64,000 bases of DNA from Lycium barbarum (GCF_019175385.1 NC_083346.1:85574543-85638542); one strand, 5' to 3'; numbered from the stretch's first letter, positions 34,643 to 46,476 are shown. Translations and numbers: made by a program. Notes: generated from the sequence alone by a model not told the origin.

Positions 34643-35809
34643 ATGGAAGATGCCATCAAGCCTCTTCAAACAAACATTTCTAGCACCCTATTTAAGAGAT
34701 GTGGTGGCACCAACAAGAGAACACTCAAAGGCAGTGGTGGTGGTGGTGCTGCTGGAACCATGAGATACCGTGGTGTTCGTCGCCGTCCTTGGGGCCGGTA
34801 CGCGGTGGAGATTCGCGACCCTAAGTCCAAAGAGAGGAAGTGGTTAGGAACTTTTGACACAGCTGAGGAAGCAACTTGTGCCTATGATTGTGCTGCTCGA
34901 GCCATGCGTAGTCTTAAAGCAAGAACTAACTTTGTTTCTCCTCCTCATAGTTTTCTAAATACTCCTTTCTTAAACTATACTTCTACTAAAACAGTTAATC
35001 ATCATCATCATCACCAGCTATCACTTAAGGACTTACCGATCAGACAGTTCTTTCAGTCAAGTCCCCCCAATTCATCAGGTGGGGACTTCTTTGGGACGAA
35101 CGCAACAGACAACAATATACCTAGTGTGATCCCACAAGTGGAGTCTGGGAAGAGTACAGTGTACGCAGAGAAAAGCAATAATTATTTGAACATGTTTCTC
35201 TTTCATGAAATTCTCAACTCCTCCTCGAAGTCGTCCCTTTCTTCAAACACTGATTTGAACAACAATTATGCCCCTTGTGATGAACAACTTCCTCTCATGT
35301 TTAATGGATGTAGCACAGATTCTTCAACGGCGAATATCACCTTCACGGGATCTTCGTCATCTTATAATTATATGGTGAATCATGAGACATGTTCAACGAA
35401 TCCAATAGCTACAAGCAACCCTATCTTTAGCTTTCCTTTAGCTGATTCGGGCTTGGATTCCTTTCCTATAGTTCCTTCTGATTCGGGCTTTTTGGAACAG
35501 GCTTTAAATGGCTTCTTCCCAAAGCCCATGCCTTTCAAGTCTGAGCTATTGCAAGCAAACGAGGACGTGCAGAAGAGCGTTGTTGGCCATCACACAGACC
35601 GTTTAGGTTTAAGTATTGATGAATATGGAGATGGAATTTCAAGTCATCCGGAGAAGTTAGAGGCCGATTCCAACAATGGGTTTGAATATACTCAGCTATC
35701 ATCGCAGCCAATTGATCATCAAGACTTTCCGGACAATACGTTGGGAGACATGAGTTTTCACTACTCAGATCTTCTAAATGTATTAGCAGCTAACATGAAA
35801 AATTCTTGA
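34643..35809 (+). CDS. AP2/ERF transcription factor, ESR/DRN/LEP-like (group VIII-b)
   Basis: Encodes a 388-residue nuclear DNA-binding factor with a single AP2 domain at residues 41-97, beginning [20 protein letters not shown]. The Ala and Asp that separate ERF from DREB factors (A54, D59) are present, and the conserved GTFDTAEEA and ARAMR-x-LKARTNF blocks resemble ENHANCER OF SHOOT REGENERATION/DORNRÖSCHEN and LEAFY PETIOLE proteins, which act in organ initiation; the same function is inferred here. The N-terminus holds a Gly run (32-35) and the tail a His run (120-124) and long Ser/Asn-rich stretches. An in-frame TTG upstream is not used as start; the ATG at 34643 has A at -3 and G at +4. 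Intronless, as is common in the family. One oddity: Val at residue 55, where relatives usually have Ala. Confidence 0.9.
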   Translation: MEDAIKPLQTNISSTLFKRCGGTNKRTLKGSGGGGAAGTMRYRGVRRRPWGRYAVEIRDPKSKERKWLGTFDTAEEATCAYDCAARAMRSLKARTNFVSPPHSFLNTPFLNYTSTKTVNHHHHHQLSLKDLPIRQFFQSSPPNSSGGDFFGTNATDNNIPSVIPQVESGKSTVYAEKSNNYLNMFLFHEILNSSSKSSLSSNTDLNNNYAPCDEQLPLMFNGCSTDSSTANITFTGSSSSYNYMVNHETCSTNPIATSNPIFSFPLADSGLDSFPIVPSDSGFLEQALNGFFPKPMPFKSELLQANEDVQKSVVGHHTDRLGLSIDEYGDGISSHPEKLEADSNNGFEYTQLSSQPIDHQDFPDNTLGDMSFHYSDLLNVLAANMKNS

Positions 35810-36217
35810 ACTTTAATTTACTTCGCATGCAGGGAGTAGATCTAAGATATATAGTACGTACTAGTTCGATTGTTCTTAGTGGGTATGATTTTTTTCCTTT
35901 GTGATAAGAATCATAGTCTCTGGATGTTTGCAGTTTTTAGGGAAGAAACAAATTTAATTGTCTGATCAAGTTGTGTGTATTGCAATTAACTGAAATCTGA
36001 TTGTTGTTAACCAATATTTGTCTTTCTATCTATCAAATATACAATGTTAATGAGTCCTATAACAAGGTAAATGTAATATTCAAACCACAAGGGAGAATTG
36101 TTTTATAGAGACAAACCTGAAGGGAGTTCTCAGAAATTATCCGAAAGATTTTTTTTCAAAATTATATGTTAATATAACACTAACGTACTTTACTACCGAA
36201 TTGATGTAACGACAGCC
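35810..36217. other. 3' flank of the AP2/ERF gene
   Basis: AT-rich intergenic sequence with no ORF. It holds the gene's 3' untranslated region; no clear AATAAA signal was seen, and the poly(A) site cannot be placed. Confidence 0.5.
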
Positions 36218-36538
36218 ATGGCGGACGTTGAAGCTGATGTGACAGCCGGACAGCCAAGGAAGAGAACATTTAAGAAGTTTAGTTACAGAGGAGTCGATCT
36301 CGATGCTTTTCTCGATATGTCTACTGATGAACTCGTTAAGCTCTTCAATGCTCGTCCTCGTAGAAGGTTTCAAAGAGGTTTGAAGAGGAAGCCGATGGCA
36401 CTGATCAAGAAGCTGCGGAAGGCGAAACGCGAGGCTCCACCAGGTGAAAAGCCAGAGTCTGTCAAGACTCACTTGAGGAACATGATTATCGTTCCTGAAA
36501 TGATTGGAAGTGTTATCGCAATTTATGTTTTAAAATAA
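36218..36538 (+). pseudogene. RPS15: 3'-truncated copy of cytosolic ribosomal protein S15
   Basis: An intronless 106-codon frame starts [20 protein letters not shown] and runs through the family blocks [39 protein letters not shown] and [19 protein letters not shown]15 (uS19) binds the small-subunit head and is about 150 residues long in plants. Here similarity ends abruptly after 'MIGSVIAIY', with a stop four codons on, so the C-terminal third, including the conserved glycine-rich end, is absent. No continuation appears in the next 500 bp. The open frame and lack of introns suggest a truncated retrocopy or captured fragment; an unrecognised intron at the break is the alternative. Confidence 0.75.
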
Positions 36539-37068
36539 TAACTTTATATTATTGTCATTTTTATCTTTGAGTTATTAGGACAGAATATCATTTTTACAAC
36601 TCTAATTAAGTTTCATCATAGTCATAATAGTGTAATGCATCTTACGTCATTCACATTTTCAAGATTTTTTTTAATGGTTCATGCACATGTTAGCATGTTA
36701 ATAATAGATATATACATTTTCTACTAATTTTATTATTTTTTATTTTAAATAATATTAATGTACTTTTTACTTATATGTTTATTTATTAATTTATAAAATA
36801 TTAAAAATTAAATACTCGTGGGGCTTATCGCCCTTGCCTCAGAGCTTACGCCTGAGCGAGACATATATAAAACGCCTAGCCTTACCCCTACGCCTTTTAA
36901 AACACTAAGTCTAATTTTAAGGTATGCCCTAAGCTTGATCAATTATTGAAATTAATTGAACCCTTTAGCTGGGCCATTAATCGATTAGAATCTAAAAAGA
37001 CACCCGCGGAAAAAGTGAACAACTGGTAATCGCAAAACTTGATCAACTTTTTGTGGACATTGATTTTA
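36539..37068. other. AT-rich intergenic sequence
   Basis: A short GC-richer segment at 36820-36900 (GGGGCTTATCGCCCTTGCCTC and following) resembles a dispersed repeat fragment ('CGCCTAGCC...ACGCCTTTTAA'). Nothing else recognised. Confidence 0.45.
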
Positions 37069-37348
37069 CTCCCTCCATCTCAAATTATTTATCGTTTTCT
37101 TATTTTACATGCCCCTAAAAAATATTAATTTGGAGGGTTATTTGATTAATTTTACCCTTATTTATGCCTAAGTTATAATTTCTCTCTATTAAATGTTTAT
37201 TTTATTTATGTGTCATCTCCATTAGTGACAAAAAATTTCGAATGGTAAAATGTGGAAAAAATAATTGATTGTGTCTTGAATTCCTTAAACGACAAACAAT
37301 TTGAAACAACTATTTTAGTAACCGAGACAAATAATTTAAGGCGGAGTG
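37069..37348. mobile_element. Stowaway-like MITE (about 280 bp)
   Basis: Left end CTCCCTCCATCTCAAATTAT and right end, complemented, CACTCCGCCTTAAATTATTT form diverged inverted termini. TA precedes the left end; the right TA is not exact. Interior AT-rich, non-coding. Confidence 0.6.
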
Positions 37349-38433
37349 ATCAATAATAAATTACCTATTTTTGTTTTTTGTAATACATTTTACTTGAAAA
37401 AACTAGACGTTTTGGGAGCAAAAACTATTATTTCAGTTAAAATACTCATCAAATCAATTTTTGAATCTTCAAATTCTCTATTTTAAGTAGAAGTTAAAAC
37501 GATGTACCAGATTGTAAAACAAATACTTATTTAGAAGCCATTTTGAAAATATGGATTTTTTTAGAAGTTGCAAAAGTATATTTTGATATTATTGTGTTTG
37601 AACCTGAATTTCACTTTTAAAAAATATTTAAATTTTGTGATTGAATATAATTAGTTCACTCGAAATACTTTCAAAACAGTTTTTTCTGGTTCAAATTCTC
37701 TATTTCAAGTTGAAGTTGAAATAATGAACAAAATTATAAGTCAGCCATCGATTTGCAAATAACGTTCCAAATTGAAGTAGAAAAATGAAATAAAAGTCAG
37801 GAACAAACGGTCATTAAATATTTATAGTAAATTTCAAGCTTTCGATTTTATCTGGATGAGCCCGTAATAATCTCTCTCTCTCTTTTTTTTTTTTTTTTTT
37901 AATCCTAGTGGTCAATGAACTGGGTTGATTACCATGAAGTCAGATGTTCAAATCTTAGCAGAGACAAAAACACTAGGTGATTTCTTCTCATCAGCCTTGG
38001 TGTATAGAATTATCTGATACCTGTTGCCGGTGGGGATGGTAGATATCCGGTGAAATTAATCGAGATGTTCGCAAACTGGTCCGGCCGTCACAATCTCATT
38101 TAAATATCTAAACCTATTGTCTACCTAAATTAGACTAATTGTAAATTGAAGTGACTCATTTAATCTTGCCATTTCTCGTAGTTTGTATATATATATATAT
38201 ATATATATTTTAAATGAAATAAATCAAACTTTGAAAACTTGACAATACATGTTCGCTCTAAATCAAAATTGAAATGCAGAAGGATCTTTTTTTCAATAAG
38301 ATTTATCCAATGGCAAAATGTGTCTTCTGCGGCCTTATTTACTAGTAGCTTTTGCTAAAAATAGTTATTTCAAATATTTGTCATTTTAAAAAATAAAATA
38401 AAATAAATTATTCTAATAAAATCAAATTAATTA
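37349..38433. other. AT-rich intergenic sequence with a TA microsatellite
   Basis: Contains a TCTCTCTC plus poly-T run near 37872-37902 and a (TA)n microsatellite at 38187-38209. No gene signal. Confidence 0.5.
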
Positions 38434-38651
38434 CTCCCGCTTTCTCAAAAAGATTGTCCTCCTTTTCTTTTTAGTCTATCCCAAAAAGATTGTCTCCTTT
38501 CTGTATTTAGAAAAAATTTAACTTTATGAGATAATTTACAGCCACACAAATATCTAAGGCTTCTTTTGAACCACACATTTCAAAAATCCTCCTTTATTTC
38601 TTAAACTTTGTGCCAAATCAAAAGAGGACAATCTTTTTGGGACGGAGGGGG
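38434..38651. mobile_element. Stowaway MITE, 218 bp, TA target site
   Basis: Inverted termini CTCCCGCTTTCTCAAAAAGA and, complemented, CCCCCTCCGTCCCAAAAAGA, with TA on both sides (38432-38433 and 38652-38653). A second internal copy of the 'TCCCAAAAAGATTGTCTCC' terminus occurs near 38470. Non-coding. Confidence 0.8.
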
Positions 38652-38680
38652 TATTCTTTTTTCAATTGTATCCTTACGTA

Positions 38681-38927
38681 CTCTATCTGTTCACTTTTAC
38701 TTATCCACTATGAACTTTGCACGCCCCTTAAGAAATAAAAAATGAAATGCATATTTTACCATGATACCCATATTAATTGGTGTATATTTGAATTGGATTT
38801 GAAAAATGATTTGGAATGAGTAATTAATACTAAGGATAAACAGGAAAAATAAATTATTTTTCTCTTGATATGCGATAGTGAACAAGTAAAAGTGAAAATT
38901 TATTTTTGAAATAGTGAACAGAGAGAA
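38681..38927. mobile_element. Stowaway-like MITE, 247 bp, TA target site
   Basis: Left CTCTATCTGTTCACTTTTAC and right, complemented, TTCTCTCTGTTCACTATTTC; TTTTACTTGTTCACTAT also recurs inside the right arm. TA flanks at 38679-38680 and 38928-38929. Starts only 30 bp after the previous MITE. Confidence 0.75.
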
Positions 38928-39008
38928 TAATAAATATTCTAGAAAGAAGCAAAAAGATTAAGCGATCAAAAAGTTAATAACAGCAACTTAATCAAACAAT
39001 ACTTATTA

Positions 39009-39254
39009 CTCCCTCTATCCCAATTTAGGTATCTCACTTTCTTTTTTTTCTCTCTACCAAAAAGAGTGTCTCTTCCTATATTTAGTAAGTTAACAATTCA
39101 AACATCATACATGGCTAGTTTAAAACCACGATTCAAAGAACGTGTTAGTACATTACACACATCTTTAATTTAGAATCATAAAATTCAAGAATTCCTTTTT
39201 GTTCCTTAAATTTTGTGTCAAGTCAAACTAAAATGCTTTAATTGGGACGGGCAG
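39009..39254. mobile_element. Stowaway MITE, 246 bp, TA target site
   Basis: Left CTCCCTCTATCCCAATTTAG and right, complemented, CTGCCCGTCCCAATTAAAGC; TA flanks at 39007-39008 and 39255-39256. Non-coding. Confidence 0.75.
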
Positions 39255-40016
39255 TAATATATTTTATCAAGGACGAGCAAAATCGTAAGTGACAACTAAG
39301 TAATAGATCGGAGGGAGTAATGGTTACTAAGGTTGAAAAGAGAAAGGGGTTTCAAGGGGTCGCGTTCTGGTGGACCATCTTCGATTATAAAATGCCAAAA
39401 GCTAAACAATAATTACCTGTAGTTGTCAAATTCGTGCGAAAACTCAACATGAAGAACGTGGCATAATTTGGAATCGAAGAATTTCAAAATGGGTTGGACC
39501 GTAGCTAGCTATATCTATGTAAATTAATTGTGATTATGAAAAGGGAAAACGATGGTCCTCTTAGGCATGAAATAAGATATCGTATCTAAAATGAGATTTT
39601 TGAGAAAAATTGCTAAAAAACTCTTTGCTTTGTCTTCAGCTGCGGTTAAACACAACCAAAGCAAATGGAGGAAAGAGCTATAAATAATATTAACGGCGAC
39701 AACAATCTTTTAACTTATTTTTTGGTGTTGGGTTATGATTTCCCAATAATAGTAAAGGGGATGGGCCTAATGGCGTTTGGTGATTGTCATTAGTTGTAAA
39801 GAATGAATATAATTTACAAATTTCGGTCTAAACAAATTATTAATAAGACTAATAACTGATATAGTTGAAAGATGAAATAACATGTATATGCCCTTAAAGA
39901 ACTTGTCTTCCCCCAAACTATTTCTCTTGGGAGGAAAATGTTTGTTTTAGACAACTAAACACCAATAAGTGATTCCAATTCGAAAAAGTATCTTTCTGGA
40001 AAACTTTTATTAGTAT
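39255..40016. other. intergenic sequence left of the intact retrotransposon
   Basis: No coding or RNA gene signal. Ends with AGTAT (40012-40016), the left target-site duplication of the element at 40017-51499. A '...GATCGGAGGGAGTAATGG' phrase near 39307 is a further MITE-end fragment. Confidence 0.5.
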
Positions 40017-40474
40017 TGTATACGGTAAAAAACCGGATACGGGTAGATCCGGGGCAACTATGGATCGGAGAGGAAAAAGGGGCGAGAGTTCGTACGAGGA
40101 CATCACCTTCCCGGATAAGCACTTTGATCGCTGCCGAGTGGAAGCGCCATCTGACTCGGTCTCTAAGCCACCGAGGGTTCGGGATCTCTTTCCGGGGTTT
40201 TATCACCGTTGGTCCGGTCTCCGTGAGTCCGTTGTTCGTTGTGACCGTTGCTGGGACGCGTCAGTGGTATCACATCATGGACAGCTACCAACTATGCGTG
40301 TGTCAGACGGCGCCGTCAGTCACATCACACCAAACCCGTGCAGGGGCTGTCCCTTTTATTACTATTTTATTGATTCACGTTGGAGAGAGTCCATGGGCTC
40401 ATTGCTATAAATAGAGTACTCCCACCTCCCTTAGGTCGGTGGATTCTTCTTTTACTTTCAAGAGCATTTGTAAC

Positions 40475-40517
<43 letters not shown>

Positions 40518-40693
40518 AGTTCTTGTTGAACTTCTTCAATCAACTCGTCATATGTGTAAGCAGCCGGTATTTATGCTCCTTATTTGTGTATTAAAAAGCA
40601 TTCTTATCCACTATTTGTAATCCATATTTAGGCCCAAGCACATATCCTATATCCACATACAAATTCAATTGGTTACCAAATCGGGGGTAAACA
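40017..40693 (+). repeat. 5' LTR (677 bp)
   Basis: Bounded by TGTATACGGT and GGGTAAACA. TATA box TATAAATA at 40406-40413, followed by a pyrimidine-rich stretch and an AT microsatellite at 40478-40514. A 132-codon frame across it also occurs in the 3' LTR; it is not a gene. The internal region starts at 40694 with TTGACGCCCACCGTGGGGC, where the tRNA primer would bind; the tRNA was not identified. Confidence 0.95.
40406..40413 (+). promoter_or_regulatory. LTR TATA box
   Basis: TATAAATA in a CTATAAATAGAG context, about 390 bp into the LTR. The 3' LTR has the same box at 51214-51221. It would start the genomic transcript. Confidence 0.75.
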
Positions 40694-40800
40694 GTTTGAC
40701 GCCCACCGTGGGGCTAGGATAATAGTGGTCTTTGGCCTTAACTTCCACCGCATTCATCGAAACCCAAAACTCCCTCTCCGTCTCTGTGAAAACGGTCCAA

Positions 40801-42762
40801 ATGGCTGACGTCGAGCAATCCGGTCATGTCAATAATGCCGAGATAGTGGCGGAAAACGAAGGGAGTGGACTGCGGGCATTACCGAACCCCGCTGATCCGA
40901 ACCCCGTTGATTCAAGGGAAGGACTTAACCGGCAAAACACCGTAGATCAAGAGAATGCCGTTCCGCCGGCAACCGATCCTCTAAACACTCACCATTCCGT
41001 TACGTTATCCCGGGATAGGGTCCGGAGAGAGCCAGACGCGCCAAACGACGGCGTTAGCTTGCGTTTGATCATTGAAATGCTGCAGGAACAAAGGGCGGCA
41101 ATCGCCGAGCAAGGGCTAGCGATTGCTCAACTGCAGAGCGGAAAGGGTGAAGCAGGGCCGGTAAAGTCAAAAGGTACGGTTGAAACCGGAAGAAACGGAG
41201 AACAAATGATCGAGAGCGACGGCTTCGGAGCCGGCTCCTCAACTGAGGTCCTAAAAATGCTCGAGACCTTGGCAAAACGGGTGGATTCGACCGAGAAGAG
41301 GGTCGAGACGTACAATTCTCGGGTGGACCAGATACCGGGGGCTCCACCTCTACTGAAAGGGCCGAATTCGAAGAGGTACATCCAAAGGCCTTTCCCGCCA
41401 AGTGCGGCCCCGAAACTGATCCCGAAGAGGTTCAAAATGCCCAACATACAGAAGTATGACGGCACCACAGACCCACACGAGCATGTGACCTCATATACTT
41501 GTGCCATAAAAGGCAATGATATGGAAGAAGATGAGATCGAGTCGGTGTTGTTAAAGAAATTTGGGGAAACCCTGTCGAAGGGGGCATTGACGTGGTATGA
41601 CCATCTACCCGAGCATTCGATCACTTCTTTTGAAATGCTCGCTGATGCGTTCGTAAAGGCACATGCCGGTGCGATAAAGGTGCAAGCCCGTAAGGCTGAT
41701 ATCTTCCGGATAACCCAAAGAGACGATGAGCTGCTACGGGAATTCGTCACCCGGTTCCAGAGGGAACGGATGGAGCTCCCTCCGGTGCTAGAAGAATGGG
41801 CCGCACAGGCCTTCACAAAAGGACTCAACATGCTAAGTTCGGTGGCCTCGGCCAAACTGAGAGAGAATTTGTTAGAATACGAGGCCGTAACTTGGGCCGA
41901 CGTCCACAACAGGTATGAGTCAAAGATCCGGGTGGAGGATGATCAATTCGAGCTCCCTCCGGTAAGGACCAAAGTAAATAGAGGTTTCGAGGCACCGAGG
42001 AAGGGATATGAAGGCAAGTCCGAATCATTGAAAGAGAGGTTTCGGCCATATCCCTATACGGAGAAGCAAAATTTCAGGTCAGAAAAGGCAATAGAGAGTC
42101 CGAGCCATTTCTCGGGACGGGGCAGCAAGCGGGTTGAACGCCCGTCTAACAGTCGGGGACTCTCGTTTAGGAGCGACACCGGAAGTTCCGCCAGCAATAA
42201 AGTTTCTCCAAAAATTTCGGAGTACAACTTCAACGTTAGTACTTCGGGACTTGTCTCGGCTATTGGACGTATACCCGATGTAAGGTGGCCTAAACCATTG
42301 AGGACGGACCCGGGTCAGCGAGATCCAAGTGTAGTGTGCGAATATCACGGGACCCACGGTCATCGAACTGAAGATTGCCGCCAATTGAGAGAGGAGGTAG
42401 CCCGGCTATTGAAAAATGGTCACCTCCGAGATCTGCTGAGCGAGCGGGCCAAAAATCACTTTAAGGAAAGAGAATCTTATCAAATTCCCGAGCCTGTTGA
42501 ACCCCAACATACGATCAACATGATAGTGGGGGGCACTGATGCCCCTCGAGGGCCGGTAATGAAACGGACAAAGATTTCTATTGTCCGTGAAAAGCGCACT
42601 CGAGATCATTCGACCGAGGGATCTATCTTCTTTAATGATGAAGACGCGGAGGGCATCATCCAACCCCACAATGATGCGTTGGTAATTTCTATACTGGTCT
42701 TTAAAACTAAGGTCAAACGCGTTTTGGTTGACCCGGGTAGCTCGGCCAACATCATCCGATAG
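40801..42762 (+). pseudogene. gag: gag and start of protease (open frame to a nonsense codon)
   Basis: ATG at 40801 opens a 653-codon frame. A TTG 69 bp upstream is in frame but an unlikely start. After a charged N-terminus come the capsid-like core (around codons 205-400: 'TLSKGALTWYDHLPEHS', 'DDELLREFVTRFQRERMEL'), a basic Ser/Arg linker, and a knuckle-like CEYHGTHGHRTEDC (about codons 512-525). The retropepsin active-site region VLVDPGSSANI is at the end. The frame is stopped by TAG at 42760-42762 inside protease, where the next frame continues without a shift, so it is a point nonsense change. Gag would build the particle and bind the RNA. Confidence 0.85.
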
Positions 42763-43522
42763 AGGGTGGTTGAACAGATAGGACTGCTCGGTCAGATCGT
42801 ACCAGTGGCCCGGGTATTAAGTGGGTTCAATATGGCAAGCGAAACCACAAAGGGGGAAATCTCACTGCCTGTAAATGTGGGTGGCACCATTCAGCAAACG
42901 GTGTTCTACGTGATCGAGGGTGACATGAAATATAATGCCCTATTGGGCAGACCTTGGATACATAACATGAGGGCCGTGCCTTCAACACTACACCAGCTGT
43001 TGAAGTTCCCCACGTCGGAGGGAGTGAAAACCATCCGAGGCGAGCAGCCCGCTGCAAGGGAAATGTTCGCAGTAGAGGAAGTGGCACATCGGCCCAAGGG
43101 GCCGGAAGAGAAATGTGCAATAGGAGGAGAAGTTCCCAAATAGCAATTAAAGTGCGCCGGGTTTAATCCGGTGCATGAAGAGGAAGATTACGAGGTACGC
43201 AGATCGTTCGTCATGCCGGATGACTCGGATGCAACCCAGTCGACAGTGGAGGAGCTGGAGCAGGTCATCCTGTTCGAATATCTCCCGGAAAGAAAGGTAT
43301 ACCTGGGCACGGGGCTCACCCCGGAGCTCAGGCGTCAATTAATTGAATTCCTCCGTGCTAATGCCGATTGCTTTGCATGGTCGCATATAGATATGACAGG
43401 TATATCACCAGACATAGCAACTCACAAGCTCAGCCTGGACGGGAGGTTTGCTCCGGTAAAGCAGAAAAGAAGACCCATGGCGGAGGCTAAACATGCATTC
43501 GTGAAGGACGAGAACAAAACTT
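42763..43522 (+). pseudogene. rest of protease and start of RT, broken
   Basis: The same frame carries 'YNALLGRPWIHNMRAVPSTL', the end of the protease domain, stops again at TAG 43141-43143, and resumes to 'NADCFAWSHIDMTGI', the RT N-terminal block. Near 43510-43530 an indel shifts the reading frame into that of the long pol frame. So two nonsense codons and one frameshift separate gag from the main pol block. Confidence 0.8.
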
Positions 43523-46216
43523 TTGAAAATAGGCTCCATACGGGAAGTGAAATACCCGGAGTGGCTGGCTAACGTTGTGGTAGTACCCAAAAAAGGTAAC
43601 AAATTTCGAATGTGTGTTGATTTCAAAGATTTAAATAAGGCATGTCCGAAGGACTCGTTTCCGTTGCCCCACATCGATAGAATGATCGATGCAACGGCCG
43701 GGCACGAGATGTTGAGTTTTCTCGACGCTTACTCCGGGTATAACCAGATCCGGATGTACCCGGAGGACCAAAAGAAAACATCCTTCATCACCCGGTACGG
43801 GACCTACTGTTATAATGTCATGCCTTTTGGATTAAAAAATACCGGTGCAACTTACCAACGCCTAGTTAATGGAATGTTCGAAGAACAAATAGGGAAAACA
43901 ATGGAAGTTTACGTTGATGATATGGTTGTTAAGTCACTGGAAACAGAGGACCATTTAAAGCATTTGCAGGAAACCTTCGATGTGCTTCGCAAATACAACA
44001 TGAAGCTCAACCCGGAGAAGTGTGCCTTCGGTGTAAGATCTGGCAGATTCCTGGGTTTCATGGTGTCAAACCGCGGAATCGAAATCAACCCGGACAAGAT
44101 CAAAGCCATCGAAGATATCGAGGTGGTGAACAACATAAAGGGGGTTCAGAGACTCACCGGGAGAATCGCATCGCTGAGTCGCTTCATATCGAGATCCTCG
44201 GACAGGAGTCACCGGTTCTTCTCCTTGCTCAGGAAGAAGAACGACTTTGTCTGGACACCCGAGTGCCAAGAAACTCTACAGGATTTGAAGAAATACTTGT
44301 CTAGCCCCCCTCTACTGCACACGCCGAAGGCGGGTGAGACACTATTTCTATATCTAGCTGTCTCCAAAGTGGCGGTAAGCGGCGCTTTGGTCCGAGAAGA
44401 ATCAGGTACGCAATTCCCTATCTATTATGTGAGTAGAACATTGGGGGACGCGGAGACCCGTTACCCCCATTTGGAGAAGCTGGCATTAGCACTGGTGAGC
44501 GCCTCCCGAAAGCTTAAACCTTATTTTCAAAGCCATCCCGTATGTGTAGTAACTACTTATCCTTTGAAAAACATCATGCATAAACCGGAGTTGTCGGGTA
44601 GGCTAACGAAGTGGGCTGTAGAGGTTAGCGGTTACGACCTTGAATACAGACCCCGAACGGCCATGAAATCCCAAATCTTGGCCGATTTCGTAGCAGACTT
44701 CGCCCCGGCCATGGTCCCCGAGGTCGAAAAAGAATTCCTACTAACCTCAGGAAAGGCCACGGGCATTTGGTCTCTGCATAAGGACGGGGCCTCGAACCTT
44801 AGAGGTTCCGGGCTTGGTATTGTCCTTAGGGCCCCGGCCGGTGATGTCATCCGACAGTCCATCAAAACTGCCAAATTAACTAACAATGAAGCCGAGTATG
44901 AGGCTATGATTGCAGGTTTGGAATTAGCCCGGATCATGGGGGCAAAAACTATCGAGGCAAAGTGCGACTCGCTTCTGGTCGCAAACCAGGTGAATGGCAT
45001 ATTTGAAGTCAAGGACGAACGGATGCAGAGGTACCTCGAGAAAACCCAAGTGGTGCTTCACCGATTTAAAAAATGGACCATGCAGCATATACCAAGAGAA
45101 CAGAACTGCGAGGCCGATGCATTAGCAAATTTGGGATCTGCGGTCGAAGGGGCCGAAATCAACCCCGGGTCAACGGTGCTACTATCAAACACGGCCATAG
45201 AAAGCGGACACGCCGAAATATATTCAACAGGTTTGACTTGGGATTGGCGCAACAAATACATTGATTACTTGCGTGATGATAAGCTCCCAAGCGACCCAAA
45301 GGAGTCACGTTCGTTACGAACAAAGGCAACCCGTTTTTGCTTAGTGGACGGCCAATTATACCGACGCTCTTTCCACGGACCTTTGGCTAAATGTTTGGGC
45401 CCTGGGGAAACGGAGTATGTGATGAGAGAAGTACATGAAAGAACCTGTGGCAATCACTCCGGTGCGGAAGCTCTGGTCCGAAAGCTTATCAGCTCTGGAT
45501 ATTACTGGAATAGGATGGATGAAGACACGAGAAACTTTGTCCGAAAGTGTGACGGGTGTCAGAGGCATGCCCCGATGATTCACCGGCCCGGGGAGTTGCT
45601 GCATTCGGTGGTCTCACCATGGCCGTTCATGAAGTGGGGGATGGACATCGTGGGCCCGTTACCCCGGGCACCAGGTAAGGCACGCTTTATCTTATTTATG
45701 ACTGACTATTTTTCTAAGTGGGTCGAAGCACAGGCCTTTGAAAAAATCAGAGAAAAGGAGGTTATCGACTTCATTTGGGATCACATCGTCTGCCGTTTTG
45801 GCATTCCAGCCGAAATAACTTGTGATAACGGTCCTCAGTTCGTGGGTAGCAAGGTCAACAGTTTTCTTGAAGGGTTGAAGATCAAGAAGATTGTGTCGAC
45901 CCCATATCACCCATGTGCAAATGGACAAACGGAATCCACAAACAAAACAATAATCCAAAACCTAAGGAAAAGGCTAGAAACATCAAAGCACCATTGGAGA
46001 GAAGTATTACCCGAGGTGCTGTGGGCGTACCGAACGACCAAGTCTAGCACGGGCGAGACCCCTTTCTCATTGGTGTACGGGGCCGAAGCCCTTATCCCCG
46101 TCGAGGTTGGCGAACCGACTCTCCGGTTCAGGTATACAACCGAGGAATTAAACGGGGAGGCCATGGCCGTAAGACTCGACCTCGCCGATGAGATGTGTGA
46201 AAGAACATTGGTCTGA
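43523..46216 (+). pseudogene. pol: pol: RT, RNase H, second RNase H and integrase (897 codons open)
   Basis: A long uninterrupted frame with catalytic residues largely intact. RT: 'VDFKDLNKACPKDSF', 'MPFGLKNTGATYQR', YVDD at 43911-43922, 'LNPEKCAFGV'. RT-linked RNase H follows, then a second, archaeal-type RNase H of the Tat lineage ('HKDGAS', 'NNEAEYEA', 'CDSLL', 'EADALANLG', giving D-E-D-D). Integrase has HHCC ('VHERTCGNHSG', 'KCDGCQRH') and the D-D-E core ('WGMDIVGP', 'TCDNGPQF', 'NGQTESTNK'). The frame ends at TGA 46214-46216 before the integrase C-terminus. Upstream breaks mean it lacks a proper start, but each domain looks catalytically competent. Confidence 0.9.
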
Positions 46217-46476
46217 ATTGCGGCCCAAAAGTAGAGAACGGAAAAATACTACAATCGGAGAGCCAACTTTCGGCATTTTTGAGTTGGGGACTTAGTACTT
46301 CGAAAGGTCACTTTGCATATAAAGAACCCAAACGAGGGAAAGCTAGGACCAAACTGGGAAGGACCGTACAAGGTGACCGGTGTAACGGGCAAAGGGTCAT
46401 ACCAGCTGGAGTCCATGGATGGGCAATTCCTGCGCAACAACTGGAACGTAGCCCATCTAAAAAGATACTACTGCTA
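46217..46476 (+). pseudogene. integrase C-terminal part with several stops
   Basis: Reading on from the TGA at 46214, the frame has further stops near 46232 and 46280 and then a preserved stretch in a shifted frame ('PNWEGPYKVTGV', 'YQLESMDGQFLRNNWN', 'HLKRYY') ending near 46474. This is the usual end of Tat-lineage pol. Broken by at least three nonsense changes. Confidence 0.7.

Noticed and set aside
40016..40414. Two overlapping ORFs of 116-132 codons, repeated at 50760-51222
   Set aside because: They lie wholly or mostly in the LTRs and are open only because the LTR is GC-rich; no domain is seen.
41127..41909. Long minus-strand frame (260 codons) across gag
   Set aside because: It is antisense to a well-supported gag frame, has no domain, and reflects codon bias; unlike the 47432-50297 unit it has no promoter or introns.
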